64,000 nucleotides of DNA from Paramecium octaurelia (lineage: Eukaryota; Ciliophora; Oligohymenophorea; Peniculida; Parameciidae): NCBI GenBank assembly GCA_905182995.1, contig CAJJDP010000069.1, forward strand, positions 215,850-279,849. Reading direction: 5' to 3'. The notes beneath the pieces were generated by a model, which had not been told where the DNA came from, searched no databases, and saw only the letters and a list, made by a program, of their open reading frames with translations. Both the position numbers and the translations under genes were made by a program. Every line of letters starts with the position of its first letter. The stretch's first letter is position 1. Below are positions 12,434 through 25,138 of the stretch, piece after piece.

Positions 12434-13621
12434 TCAATCCATTTTAATCTTATAAAACTCACTTGGCTTGCGATTTTCAATCATTTTTATCATCAAATAA
12501 GTGTTCGACAAGAAGAATATAACACATTAAACAAAGATCATTGTAAATACATCCTATCCCTGTATCTCAAGATAATAAGATCCAATATTCCATTGCACTT
12601 CCAAAATCAACCAAATAACTGACAACACCAATATCTCCTTATTCTTCATCTTGGTATGTTGGAGTGCCAATGGAATCAATGCAATCCACCACACAAAATA
12701 TTGGGCTGTCTGCACCTTATTAAACACTACAAACCCAAGAGTTTGAATCAACATGGCAAACGGTAAGTCTCTATAGTATTTCAAGCCTGCCAAGACTACT
12801 ATCAAAAATTAGGGTAGGAATGTCAATGTTGCTTGGGTCCTAGTGATGGATTCAAAGCTTAAATATATCTGGTAGAAATAGGGAGAAAAATTATGTCTAT
12901 TGTCCTTTCGTGTAAAATGATATAGATATGTTTGGAAAAGGAAATCCTCATAGATAAAGTGGAAAAATATCAATAAGGCTATGAATAATCCACCTGAAAT
13001 CAAGGCAAACTTCACTTTATTCTTACTAATTACACCCAAATAACTTAATATATCATTTATCTTACATCCTTTCCGGCTGATGAGAATCTATAAAGAAGTA
13101 TAATGGAATTGCATATATTATTGGATATATACGCAAATGAACCATAAATCCATATATAAGGGCAGCCCATGTATATTTCTCTTTCTTAAGTAAATAGAGC
13201 ATGACATAAATTAAAAGCACAATTAAGGTATCCGATGACCCTCTAGTCGAGACTTAGATTGTCAGAGGGTTGAAAATCCACAAATTCAATAGAAATGTAG
13301 ATTTGACCATTTTTTACATAAAAACACATGCTAACATATCTACAAAACTGAACAGAATCTTTCCAAATGATGAAATCCACACATTTGGTATTAGGATGTA
13401 AGCTAAAATAGGTGAATATCTATAGGTGTGTCTATCATAAGGTGAACCACCATCAACCACATATTATGCTCCATCAGAGTACACCTACATATTACTTCTA
13501 TAGATACTGAATAATCTATGTCCGTGTATTTGAGATTGAAATATTTATCCTAGATCTCAGCATAAGCAATCAATCCTAGCCTTATTAGAAGACCTATGAT
13601 TATTGCAATTTTTGGACTCAT
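12434..13621 (-). CDS. PIGM: GPI mannosyltransferase 1 (PIG-M/GPI14)
   Basis: ER membrane enzyme that adds the first mannose to the GPI-anchor precursor from dolichol-phosphate-mannose. Removing a 23-nt intron (13485-13507) and a 22-nt intron (13044-13065) gives an exact 380-residue frame, close to the family size of about 400. Diagnostic features are the luminal YTDIDY motif at residues 32-37 (the catalytic D-x-D), [12 protein letters not shown] after the first membrane segment, [16 protein letters not shown] in the middle and [13 protein letters not shown] near the end, with several hydrophobic helices between. The 22-nt intron ends in AAG, which is less usual. Ciliates coat themselves with GPI-anchored proteins, so the gene fits. 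Identification is confident. Confidence 0.93.
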
Positions 13622-13744
13622 AAATTAATTAATGTTTAAATTAAGAACCCATACTGTCAAACAGTGGCTACTCTAAAGATTTCGTAAATCCGTCAATAGT
13701 TAATACATTACAGATCCATACGAAGAAGTATTTTAATATTATAT

Positions 13745-14347
13745 ATGCAGGAATACAAACAAGAATTGGCGGAACTCTTTGCTAAATTTGATCACCTAGG
13801 CAAAGGGTAGATTTAAAAATACGAATTGCTTACTCTTCTCAACAAATATGGAATCAGTATCAATGAACAGGAATTAACGTGTTATATAAAGCAAGCAAAT
13901 TCAAAAAGTGGTCGTTTTATAACAACCGAATAATTCAAATAGTGTGTTTTATCCGAAAAATCAAAACTCTTCCTCAAAAGGCTTATCCATAAATCAAATG
14001 AAAGAAACCCCCAAAATTACTTTCCCACTGAAATCACCAAAGTTTTAGATTAAGTCCACTATTTAAGTGAGAGGGGCAGGCTCTTATCATAAATTGAAGA
14101 CAAATAAATTCCTGTTGAACAGAAACTACAGCCTCTCAGTAAATTAATGAACCTCAGTCGTGAGATCACAATAACTGAACATAGACCATAATAAAAATGT
14201 CCTTTGAGATTACCAAGAGCTCGATCAACCTGTACTACAAATTATAACAGTTTATCTACTGCAATTACTGTGCCTTCTACATCCAATTCGAGATTTGGAG
14301 ATAATCGTTTATCCTTTAGAAAGTATCCTACGTAATATTGCGAATGA
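13745..14347 (+). CDS. small EF-hand-like protein
   Basis: Single exon, 200 residues. The N-terminus forms a helix-loop-helix pair of the calmodulin type: ELFAKFDHLGKGQIQKYELL and a second helix with YGISINEQELTCYIKQA. The first loop (D-H-L-G-K-G-Q-I) lacks acidic residues at positions 3 and 5, so calcium binding is doubtful. The second half is basic and Ser/Thr-rich, with no domain. Paramecium has many EF-hand proteins of the ciliary and cortical contractile systems, but nothing here identifies which one. Confidence 0.7.
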
Positions 14348-14604
14348 TCTTAATTAATTAACTTTATTTTAGTGAAAATTCTATTTATATTAGGTACTAA
14401 AATTGATTATATTGTTCTACTATATTGTTATAAATCATAAAATAATGAATAGAAGAGCTTATTTAAATGAAATACGATGTTAATTATTGAAATTGAGATC
14501 TCATTTGCTCAAATAGAAAAAAGAGAAAATTGGATTCTTAATTTTATAAAAAATCAAGTATTAATACTTGGATTCAATTTTATTTGATATTTATTTTATT
14601 TTAT

Positions 14605-16148
14605 ATGAGTTTACCTATTCAGTCCAAAAAGCCTGACAGATTGATGAAAACATTGTTTATATCTTAGCCTATCATTTTTTAATCAAAAGGTTTGAGCAAA
14701 AGCGAAATGGTGACAGAGGTTGTTCAAGAACCAATTCCTCAAAAACCTTATGGCTTTTAGACACTTTAAAGTTAGAATTTATAAAAGTAAATGTATGGGA
14801 TTGGATTAAACACAGGAAGATTTTTAGATAATCAAGAATAATTAAGATAAGATAAAAATAAGAAAAGAGTTATGAAGCCTGGATAAATAACTACATTAGA
14901 ATCTCTGACTTAGAAATCGTCTACTAAGAATATATTTTAAGGTACAATTCAAGCATTTTCTTAGAGGCTGATAATGAGGAAAGAAAAAAGTTCATTGATT
15001 ATACAGGTGGTCCCAGATTTGAAAATGAAAAATAAGACAAATTGATCAAGTACTCAGTGGTGGGATATTAACAATTTTTGAAGATCCATTAAGAAAAGCT
15101 AAAATTAGAAGAAAAAAAAAAGAAGAAAACCTAATAAACCAATTAAGGAACTACTGATGAAACTATAATAGAGGAGTAATAACCTTTGAAGACAAGCTAG
15201 TTCAGTGAGAAAATGATATAATAAAGGAAGACACCAAAAAAGAATAGAGGAGATTAAAAGTTTTTGAATAAGAGAGATTTAGTTTAGATAATGAGAGAGA
15301 CTGAGAATAGAATCAAAGAAGCATAGAAAGAGATGGAGGAATAGGAGAGAAAACTACCTTAAAACACAAGAAATGCAATTACAAGGGAAGAGAGGGCAAT
15401 AAAAAAACATGAAAATGTGAAGGCTTAATGGGAAAATGTTAATATTTAAGTGGCTTCCAATTGTTTTCGTCAGCCTGAGGAAACAATTATGTCTAGATCA
15501 GATTAGTTTAGGGAGAAAAATCAAATGGTATCAGCTTTAGAATTATGTAAAGGGGATGATGAGAAGAACAATAGTCGCTACTGGTATTTGAGATTAAGAT
15601 GGTATGATCACAAAGATTCAAGACCTCCCTTTACTTTATTAACATAAAAGAATCAATAATAGAGTGAGCGGAAATTTGAAAATAGACTCACTAATAGGTT
15701 TGTGACAGATGTTGAAGCAGAACGATTGTATCAATAGCAGCAATTTGTATTATCTGATATTTAATCTAATTTCAATGCAAAATTAATAGAAAACCCTTTT
15801 AAATAAGTTGAAACTGTTATTTCAGAGTAAAAATTAAAATCACAAGAGAAGTCAGTGTCAAATTATTCTAATCTTCAGGATTCACCAAAATCTAAATTAT
15901 ATTCAATCAAATTAGAAACTATGTATCATTAGAAATTGAAGGAGAAACCAAAAAAAAAGTTTGTTGATTGTTAAGATTTTTTAAGTTTAATAGGAGAAAG
16001 CTAATATCAAAGAGAGTTGAAAATGTTGAAAAGAGAGTAAATGCAAGAATTCAAATTAGCAGAAATTCCACTTGAAGAATAAGAAGTGATGATTAATACC
16101 TGGAACTCTAAGAATTTGGCAAAATCTGGTGAACGCATATTGTTTTGA
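14605..16148 (+). CDS. charged helical protein, unknown
   Basis: 506 residues with one 23-nt intron (14942-14964, GTACAA...TTAG). Very rich in Lys, Glu and Gln, with long helical stretches (KEMEEQERKLPQNTRNA) and one more conserved-looking patch near the middle (RYWYLRLRWYDHKDSRPPF), where aromatic residues cluster. No family recognised. It is followed after 29 bp by an EF-hand gene on the same strand. Confidence 0.7.
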
Positions 16149-16177
16149 TTTTAATATTTATTTTAACGAATTTATAT

Positions 16178-17593
16178 ATGTCTTCTATAGAAACATAATA
16201 GGAACTGAGCAAGTTTTTTATATTAGTAGTAAATGGAATGAGGTATATAAATTAATATAGATAGAGACGATTAGAAAAGTGTTTAGAATTCATTTAAGAA
16301 ATCACAGATCATAAATATATACCTCCATTTTTCAAAAATGCTGTTTGTAGAATTGAGTAACTTTAAGTTTATTTACAATCCTTTGGAATAGACACATAAA
16401 TTTATGAATTGAAAGACCTGATTGGAAGACTAGGAGGATTTGAAGATAGATTATTATTCAGTCAATTTCAGGATAGATATCTAAGATACCCAGGTAATGT
16501 AGAGAAAAAAGAAGCAGAAATCTCATTTTTGAGATTACTATATGAAGAGATTTAATTGGAGAGGTAGTTGGATGAACAAAGAGTAAGGATTTTTAAAAGA
16601 TGGGATTACAATTTAGATATACTTTTTAGTAAATTATCATCTGGAAGCAATGCTGTGGATTTTAATAAGATGAAAAAGTTTTTTGTGCGTATTAGATAGA
16701 ATCTGGTTGATGAAGAAATCAGATTATTATTAAAAAGAGTAGGCAATGGAGATGGCACTATAATGAGTTTGGATGATTTTAGATAGGCTCTCAAAACACA
16801 AAAATAAAGAGCTTTGGATAAGAATTAAATTCCTATGATGAAAACTAGTATTGTTTTCAATAAACAAATCAATAATACGAATTATATGGATAGATTAAGA
16901 AGAAGATATAAACCAATTTAAGCATAACAATCTTTCATATAGAAAGATGGTTGTTAAACTCCAAGAGCTAAAACTCCAACTCCTTGTCGTGATACTGAGA
17001 TAAAACAAACAAGAACTAAAACCCCGAATTAATTAACAGAATAAAAAGTATATGTCAATAATGAAAGCAAAGAAATCAATACACTCATGTCCATTTATTT
17101 AAATTAATAAAGATGCTTATAGAATGTATTGTTGTAACTGGATGAAGTTGCTTTATTAAAGTCTTTGCATTCAACTGATTGGCACAAAGAATGGTAAACC
17201 TTTAGCGTGAACTCTTAAGGGATATCTTATGAATATTTTATTAATGTTCTGACATATTATGATTAGAGAAAGCCTTTCAATGACAAAATTAGCATCATAG
17301 ATCTACCCACTTCTGCTCTTACTGTGGCAGATAATCTCTTCTAATTATTACGAGATTAGGAACATCAGATTCAAAAGTCAAGACTTTAGTATTCAAAATA
17401 AGACTAAATTAATTCATTAGACAAATATTTTGCAAAAGGATTTATGGATGTATTAGATGTTTTATAGATTTTACAAAAGTGCACAATAACTAATGTCAGT
17501 TTATAAGATGCAGAGTTGATAATTGCAAGGTTTAATCAATTTAATGGAAAGAAACAAATCACAAAAGAAGTATTTTTTAATGAAATTACTTGA
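16178..17593 (+). CDS. EF-hand domain protein
   Basis: Single exon, 471 residues. Around residues 145-205 two paired helix-loop-helix units can be read: LFSKLSSGSNAVDFNKMKKFF and LLKRVGNGDGTIMSLDDFRQAL. The second loop, G-N-G-D-G-T-I, is EF-like but shortened. Further pairs may exist at the C-terminus (LIIARFNQFNGKKQITKEVF). The central part is basic with TP-rich repeats (RAKTPTPCRDT), a possible phosphorylation region. Probably a calcium-responsive or structural protein; binding is uncertain because loop residues are incomplete. The adjacent genes are also EF-hand or coiled-coil types. Confidence 0.75.
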
Positions 17594-17810
17594 TAAATAA
17601 AATATTTATGGCTTAATACTTACAGTGTTTAATTTAAATGCAATCTTTAGATTCTTATTCAATATATAATCACAACTTAAATCACAGAAATTGTAGTAAA
17701 TTAATATTCTAGAATAAGTGGATAGTTTAAAATCTGTATATAATTCTTCAATTTGTTAAGTACCTTCTTCTCAAATAAACTAATTAATATAAAAATAAAT
17801 TATTATTTTA

Positions 17811-18534
17811 ATGGAATCTAACTCCTTAGATTTTAAAATAAATATATAACCCAAGATTATAACTGAGCATGTAGAGCCTGATGTTGATTTGACTGTCGAC
17901 AAATATGATGCTGTCTATCAAAATACTTAATAGGAAGAGGAGGTGGAAACAGCTCATGTATAGATATTAAATATTTTGATTAGAAAGACTTACTAATATA
18001 GGAGTATGATATCACTTAAGCTGGTCATCCATTCTACTGTGTTGCTGCCTTATTGTTAACTTCTATTCCAGGATTAACTTTTATTTTGTTGCAAGATGTT
18101 ATACATGCTTATCCCTTAGTTATCATACTTTAGTTGGCTTAATTTCTGGCACTAAAGAACTACTTGGGTTTAAAATTGATTGGGTTACGTTGGTGGATTG
18201 AGATGAATATCAAGGGAGAATAGAAATGGATGTTCTAGACTCAATCATAAGAATAATCAAATAAAGTGGATAAGTACTTCTTTTGGGCCTGTCTCATATA
18301 TGGTACACTCTTTTGGTGCATAATGTGTCTTGGAGACTTCTTTGGATTCAAAATATTCTGGGTATGATTGTAAATAGATTATAGTTACCATTGCCAATCA
18401 TATGTTTTGTTTTGTCTTTAACTAATTTATAAGGATTTTACAAATGCAGAGGAGAGCACAAGCAGAAATTATAATAATTGAAAAGAGAAATGGCCAAGGG
18501 AGGAATGAATATAGTGGGAATGATTATGAAGTGA
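17811..18534 (+). CDS. TVP23: TVP23/FAM18-like Golgi membrane protein
   Basis: 224 residues after removing introns 17958-17983 (26 nt) and 18362-18384 (23 nt), both GTA...TAG. The conserved family signature is clear: HPFYCVAALLLTSIPG at the first membrane helices, then LGLKLIGLRWWIEMNIKGEQ, W-M-F-Q, VDKYFFWACL and NLQGFYKCRGEHK. TVP23 proteins are four-helix membrane proteins of the late Golgi/vesicles that take part in retrograde transport. The N-terminal tail of about 50 residues is acidic and lineage-specific. Its 3' end faces that of the CFAP418 gene 112 bp away. Identification is confident. Confidence 0.9.
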
Positions 18535-18646
18535 TATGAAATTGTTATTTTTAATATTATTCGATTTAAATTGGTTTAGTGTGTTTAGAAATAGAGAAAA
18601 TAAATTATATAGTTAGATTATTACAATAATAATTAAAATATGGGTG

Positions 18647-19081
18647 TCAGATTGCATGTCCTGAGCATACCCAATTCTATGGAGCAGCTATTGATTCAAG
18701 GGCATTTGCACTAGTGCATTGGCAATTGTATGCATTATATTGGTTGTCCTAAGTTAGATACTTAGATAGGATCGACATATTATTAAAATAGTTTCTGAAT
18801 ATCAAATAATCTGCATCTTTGTTCCATTTTTAGTTGATATGACATTGAACTTGGAGATCACATTTTAGACATCTGAGATTTGTGCATATGCGATATTATT
18901 ATTGATTTCCTATTTGCGGTGATAAACATTTTCTTTTTTATTATTAACTTTGATTTGGTTATGTTTATGTTTGTGGCTAATAGTTTTACTATGAAATTGG
19001 TTTGCTTTGTGGGTTGTCCATAACTGAGTTGATGTCATTTATTAAGTCGTCCAGATCATCATCGAATTTATTATTTATCAT
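18647..19081 (-). CDS. CFAP418: CFAP418 (C8orf37) homologue
   Basis: Single exon, 144 residues; seven TAA/TAG codons in one 50-residue Gln-rich stretch are read as Gln. The N-terminus has the short acidic helix typical of the family (DDDLDDLINDINS). The C-terminal domain matches human C8orf37: RCLKCDLQV, W-x-x-D-A-D-Y-L-I-F-R-N, YNCQC and WVCSGH in order. Human CFAP418 is a ciliary-base/photoreceptor protein mutated in retinal dystrophy. This copy is shorter because the linker is reduced. It starts 49 bp from the divergent AGC kinase start, a shared promoter-sized gap. Plus-strand readings of this region were weaker. Confidence 0.9.
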
Positions 19082-19130
19082 CTTGATTTTGTTTATAATA
19101 AATATTATATTTTTTTATTTGATAACCATA

Positions 19131-21068
<1,938 letters not shown>

Positions 21069-21519
21069 GTTTATATTTATTGTAATATTTTCTCATCATC
21101 CAAAAATATTATATTGATTCTTATTTCTTATTCTATTATAAGTAAGATTAATTTAATAGTAATCAAATTTAATTGTTTCCCAAACCTTGTAGGTAATTAA
21201 TATTTCCAATTGATTTTTTCTGAAATTCTTTAATCATCTGTCTTATCATCGGCAATTTTAATCAATCTCTTAAATAAGTTAAGAGCGCGAATAAGATATT
21301 CTGTTAAATCAAATTATAATAGTATAATTTAAACACATTCTATGTAATCAATTTTAAGTCACAAAAAATTAAACTTATACAAGATATCATTCGTCAATAG
21401 GTCATTTTTACGCTTGTAAAGACAATCGTATAAGGATTTTCTCACTCCATCTTTTTTGTTATATTTTGGATATGATTGTATTTCATATTATATTTTATTA
21501 ATTTAGAAATAAACTCATT
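21069..21519. other. intergenic region
   Basis: 451 bp between two plus-strand genes, very AT-rich. No coding frame, RNA gene or repeat recognised. Confidence 0.5.
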
Positions 21520-22260
21520 ATGTCGTGCAGTCTAAGTCAGAATCAAGATTCCTTTAGTAACCAAGACACAATTGAAAAAGTAAGCCAAAGAATTTCTAAG
21601 AAAGAATAAATGGAAATGAAAAGATAATTGGGAGTAATGGTTAATAGAGTTAAAATGCTGGAAGTGTTTCGATAAAGATTGTAACTTTTCTGAGTATCTA
21701 GATAAGGGAAACAGTTATAAACAGAATTGAAGAATGAATAGGTAAATAGTATTAGGAATGAATATAGTGAATACTTGAAGTAGGTATTTTATAAGTTATC
21801 TATTTAGTAAAGTAAACATAAAGAATCTAGAGAATAATCTCTTGAACTTTTTAGGGTAAAAACAAAGCTTTTAAAACAATAACAACTAAATCTTAAAGTT
21901 TAAATTCGTCAAAGTGTGCAGCAATAGAAGAAGGAATAATTTGAGTTAATGAAGAAGCAATCCTTAAATCACGATAAAGTTATCATCCTCCAGAAGGAAA
22001 GATCGAAATCCTACAATCTAGAGAAAAAACAAAGGGTTCAACAATATGAATAGTAACAACAATTAAACTTAGCTATGTACAAATAATAAAAATAAGATTA
22101 ATTCAAATCTTAACACAAGAAGGCAGTCCTCAATAGCTATAAGTAAAAGGCTTAGGACTTCATGAAAATACAATTATTGTGGGAGAAAGAATAAGATCTC
22201 CTAGATTAATTAAATGATTCTTATCATTCAAGATTGACTTCTTCAATGATAAAGAACTGA
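21520..22260 (+). CDS. coiled-coil protein
   Basis: 239 residues with one 21-nt intron (21681-21701, GTAACT...TCTAG) that hides a TGA. Nearly the whole chain is Lys/Glu/Gln-rich helix with heptad-like leucine spacing (LLKQQQLNLKVQIRQSVQQQ). No domain recognised. A structural cytoskeletal role is likely from composition alone. The next gene starts 43 bp downstream. Confidence 0.7.
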
Positions 22261-22303
22261 ATATTGCTTGTATTTGTAAATTTTATTTATAATATTATTA
22301 TTA

Positions 22304-25138
22304 ATGGAAGAAATTCTTGAAATTGTTCCAAATACGATACAATTCGATTATTAAAGTAGAGAATAAACAATCTCTATCTAAAATTTGACCCTTCATTATA
22401 TACAAGTTAGAATTGTTTCCCCCAATCCTACTTTATTTGCTATAATTCCTAATATTTGTAAATATATATATCATATCATATAATAGTTTCAATAGAACCT
22501 TGTACAACTACAGAAGTGGTTGTCAAATTAAATTTAGATTTTAAAATGAACTTTTACTCACTTATAATGAATAGAAAGTTAACTATTTTTTATTATGATG
22601 TTGACGATGTTGAAGAGTTAGGTAAAAATGATATGGATTGGCAAAAATTACCATTTAATTTTTTGGGGAGAAGTGAAATTAATGTTGACTATGATACGAA
22701 AAGTGACAAATATCAAATACTCAAGTCGGAGAAGTCAAAAAAATTTATGGAAAGTGTTTAAATATTTTAGGCTTTGTTTATAAAATAAAAAAACATATCT
22801 TTGAATGATGAATACAAAAAGATTTTAATTAATAAATATCTAGAATTACATAACAAATATCAAACTTATAAAATTATGGAAGATAGCATAATTTTTATTG
22901 GTAATAATTTAGATTTTGAAAACGAAATCTATTGTATTGAAAATCAATCCTAAATTTATTATGTTTCCTCATACAAACCAACCTATTTATATAATGCTTT
23001 TCCACAACATCCCATTGAACCACTAAGCCCATAAAGCCCAAGAAAGAAAAGCTCATAATAACCTCTATAACCATAAGAACCAATAAAATTAGTCAAAACC
23101 GAAAGCGAGTAACTTAATCAACATTCCTTAATTGATTTATCTCCCGTCAAGTAATTTTTCTCTGTGTTCACATCATCCAAATAAAAACATGATGAGACTA
23201 TTGACTAATAAGTTTAGGTTGAATAACCAATTATTTAGCCCTAACTTATAGATCAATAAAAAATCTAGTAATAATAATAATAATATGAAATTAGGGAGTA
23301 ATAATAGGTTACAAGATAAAATGATACAAGGACAATATAAGATGATAAGTAATAGTAATAATAATAGCAATAATAATTATAATAACAATCATAGTAATAA
23401 TAATAATAATAATAACAATCATAATAGTAATAATAACAATAATAATAGTAATAATAACAATAATAATAGTAGTAGTAACAATAATAATAGTAGTAGTAAT
23501 AGCAATAATAGTAGTAATAATAATAATCATAAAAATAATAACCATAATAACCTAAAGTTTAATAAAAGTTTTACAATCAAGAGGCAAGCGTACCTGAATC
23601 AAATAGAATGAATAAAAGATTACTTAATGAATAAAATACGAATAATGGATAAAAGACTGAATAAAAAGCATAATCTATTGATGGGAGGAGAAGCCTGTAG
23701 ATAATTGATTAGAAAAATTAGTAGAGATTAAATGAAACTGCTGACTTGTCATGGGATCAAAAGGCCAAAATTTAATAACAATAAATGACTGCTCCTCCTG
23801 TAGAATTCAAGGGAATAGATAATATGTATTGATAATCTTATAATAGTAAGTTAGAATTAATAAGCATGCTACAAAATCAATGAATTAGCATAACTAAAGA
23901 CCTATCAGCAGATCACTGATGTTTTACTATTCAGAGATGGCAAATATTTAATCACAGTCGGCGAAAAGAATGATATAAAAGTAACACTAGTTAAAATAAC
24001 AAAAGGTTTGGCAACTATCCATTAGAGGTCTTGTAGGAACTATAAAAGAACTAGAAAATAAAAAGGAGAGAAAGATCTTACTCATAAAAGAATGGAGGTA
24101 TGTAGATCCATCTGCAGATGAGAATTATGAGTTTGAGTTGAAGGATCCTAAGAATGAATGCAAAGTAATTCTGGAAATTATAAATTTAGAGTTAAGAATT
24201 ATTCACTCCATACGAAACTGCTTATAGATTTGTTACTGGTTCAGAAGATTAGATTTTCAGGATATTTAATTTGACAACTATGACTTTAGAGCAATCATTT
24301 AATTCTAGATTATAGATACCAACAGCAATCACATTTATGCCAGATAGAGGACTATTCTGTATAGGCGGTTAACCCTATAAAACAATATTTGGATAAACCA
24401 GAAAGTATAGATCAATTAGATTCTTTTTGATGAAGAATTTATAGGAGAAGCCAAAATATAAGATATTTTGTAAGTCAGAAGACGAATATCTAAATCAGGT
24501 TATCTATAGTGAAAACCCTATCAACAGGCAAAAAGATTAATATCATGCAAGAATTAATAATATATTAGCAATACAAATCATCAGAAGAAATAGCTAGGGA
24601 AAATAGATTCTCCAAAGCGATAGAGTTTTGTTTGTATTTATGGATAGAATGAATTAATGCACAGTTTTATTGACTTTGGAATGTGAATCCCTTAAAATAA
24701 GAGGAATTAATGATTTGAAGTATCTTTATAAAGAAGGTGTTTTTGCTGTTATTGAGGCTAATGATGTGGTTAGTGCAAAAAACACAAAAGTAGAATAGAA
24801 TACATAAAGAGTAGTTTTAATCAATTTAAAATAATTATAAACCTCATAAGGAAGAGAAAGTGGAATTGAATGCAATTTAATCTAAGAGTAAAGATCTAAA
24901 GTAAGCTTTTTTATATTTATTTAAGTTATCTGTATAAATCCTAGTAAATCCTATTTTGTTGGTCATTCCATAACCAAAGCAGATCATATTTTAGAATTTT
25001 AATGGAGAAGACTAGATTATTCATCCCTTAGAAATTAAAGATTCTAAATAGTAGCTTAATTTTAATTATCTAAATACTCTAAATAATTATGTAATATCAA
25101 TAGTAGATGATATAATTTAAGTTATATCAATTATTTGA
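22304..25138 (+). CDS. MSP domain - polyQ - WD-repeat protein
   Basis: Modelled as one gene with five introns: 22458-22486 (29 nt), 23826-23850, 23981-24005, 24165-24189 and 24901-24925 (25 nt each). This gives an exact frame of 901 residues. N-terminus: an MSP-like beta-sandwich (ILEIVPNTIQF, then VVVKLNLDFKMNFY), as in VAP proteins that bind FFAT motifs at membrane contacts. Middle: phospho-rich linker and polyQ coded by mixed TAA/TAG/CAA (about 23260-23560). C-terminus: WD-like blades, for example ITDVLLFRDGKYLITVGEK..DIKVWQL and YRFVTGSEDQIFRIFNL. The join at 23826-23850 is inferred; two genes remain possible. Its end overlaps the end of the opposite gene by 12 bp. Confidence 0.65.
23260..23560 (+). 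repeat. AAT/AAC/AGT-rich low-complexity tract coding polyQ
   Basis: Imperfect trinucleotide array of TAA, TAG and CAA codons with a few TCA and AAA interruptions. In the ciliate reading it encodes a long glutamine tract between the MSP and WD parts of the gene. The mixture of synonymous codons suggests an old tract kept by selection for glutamine rather than a recent slippage expansion. Confidence 0.8.

Noticed and set aside
18640-18935. Plus-strand reading with hydrophobic stretches after TVP23
   Set aside because: Each frame is broken by TGA, whereas the minus strand gives an uninterrupted CFAP418 protein with all diagnostic residues.
23309-23545. Minus-strand Ile/Thr-rich ORF resembling a membrane protein
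   Set aside because: Complement of the polyQ tract in the MSP-WD gene.
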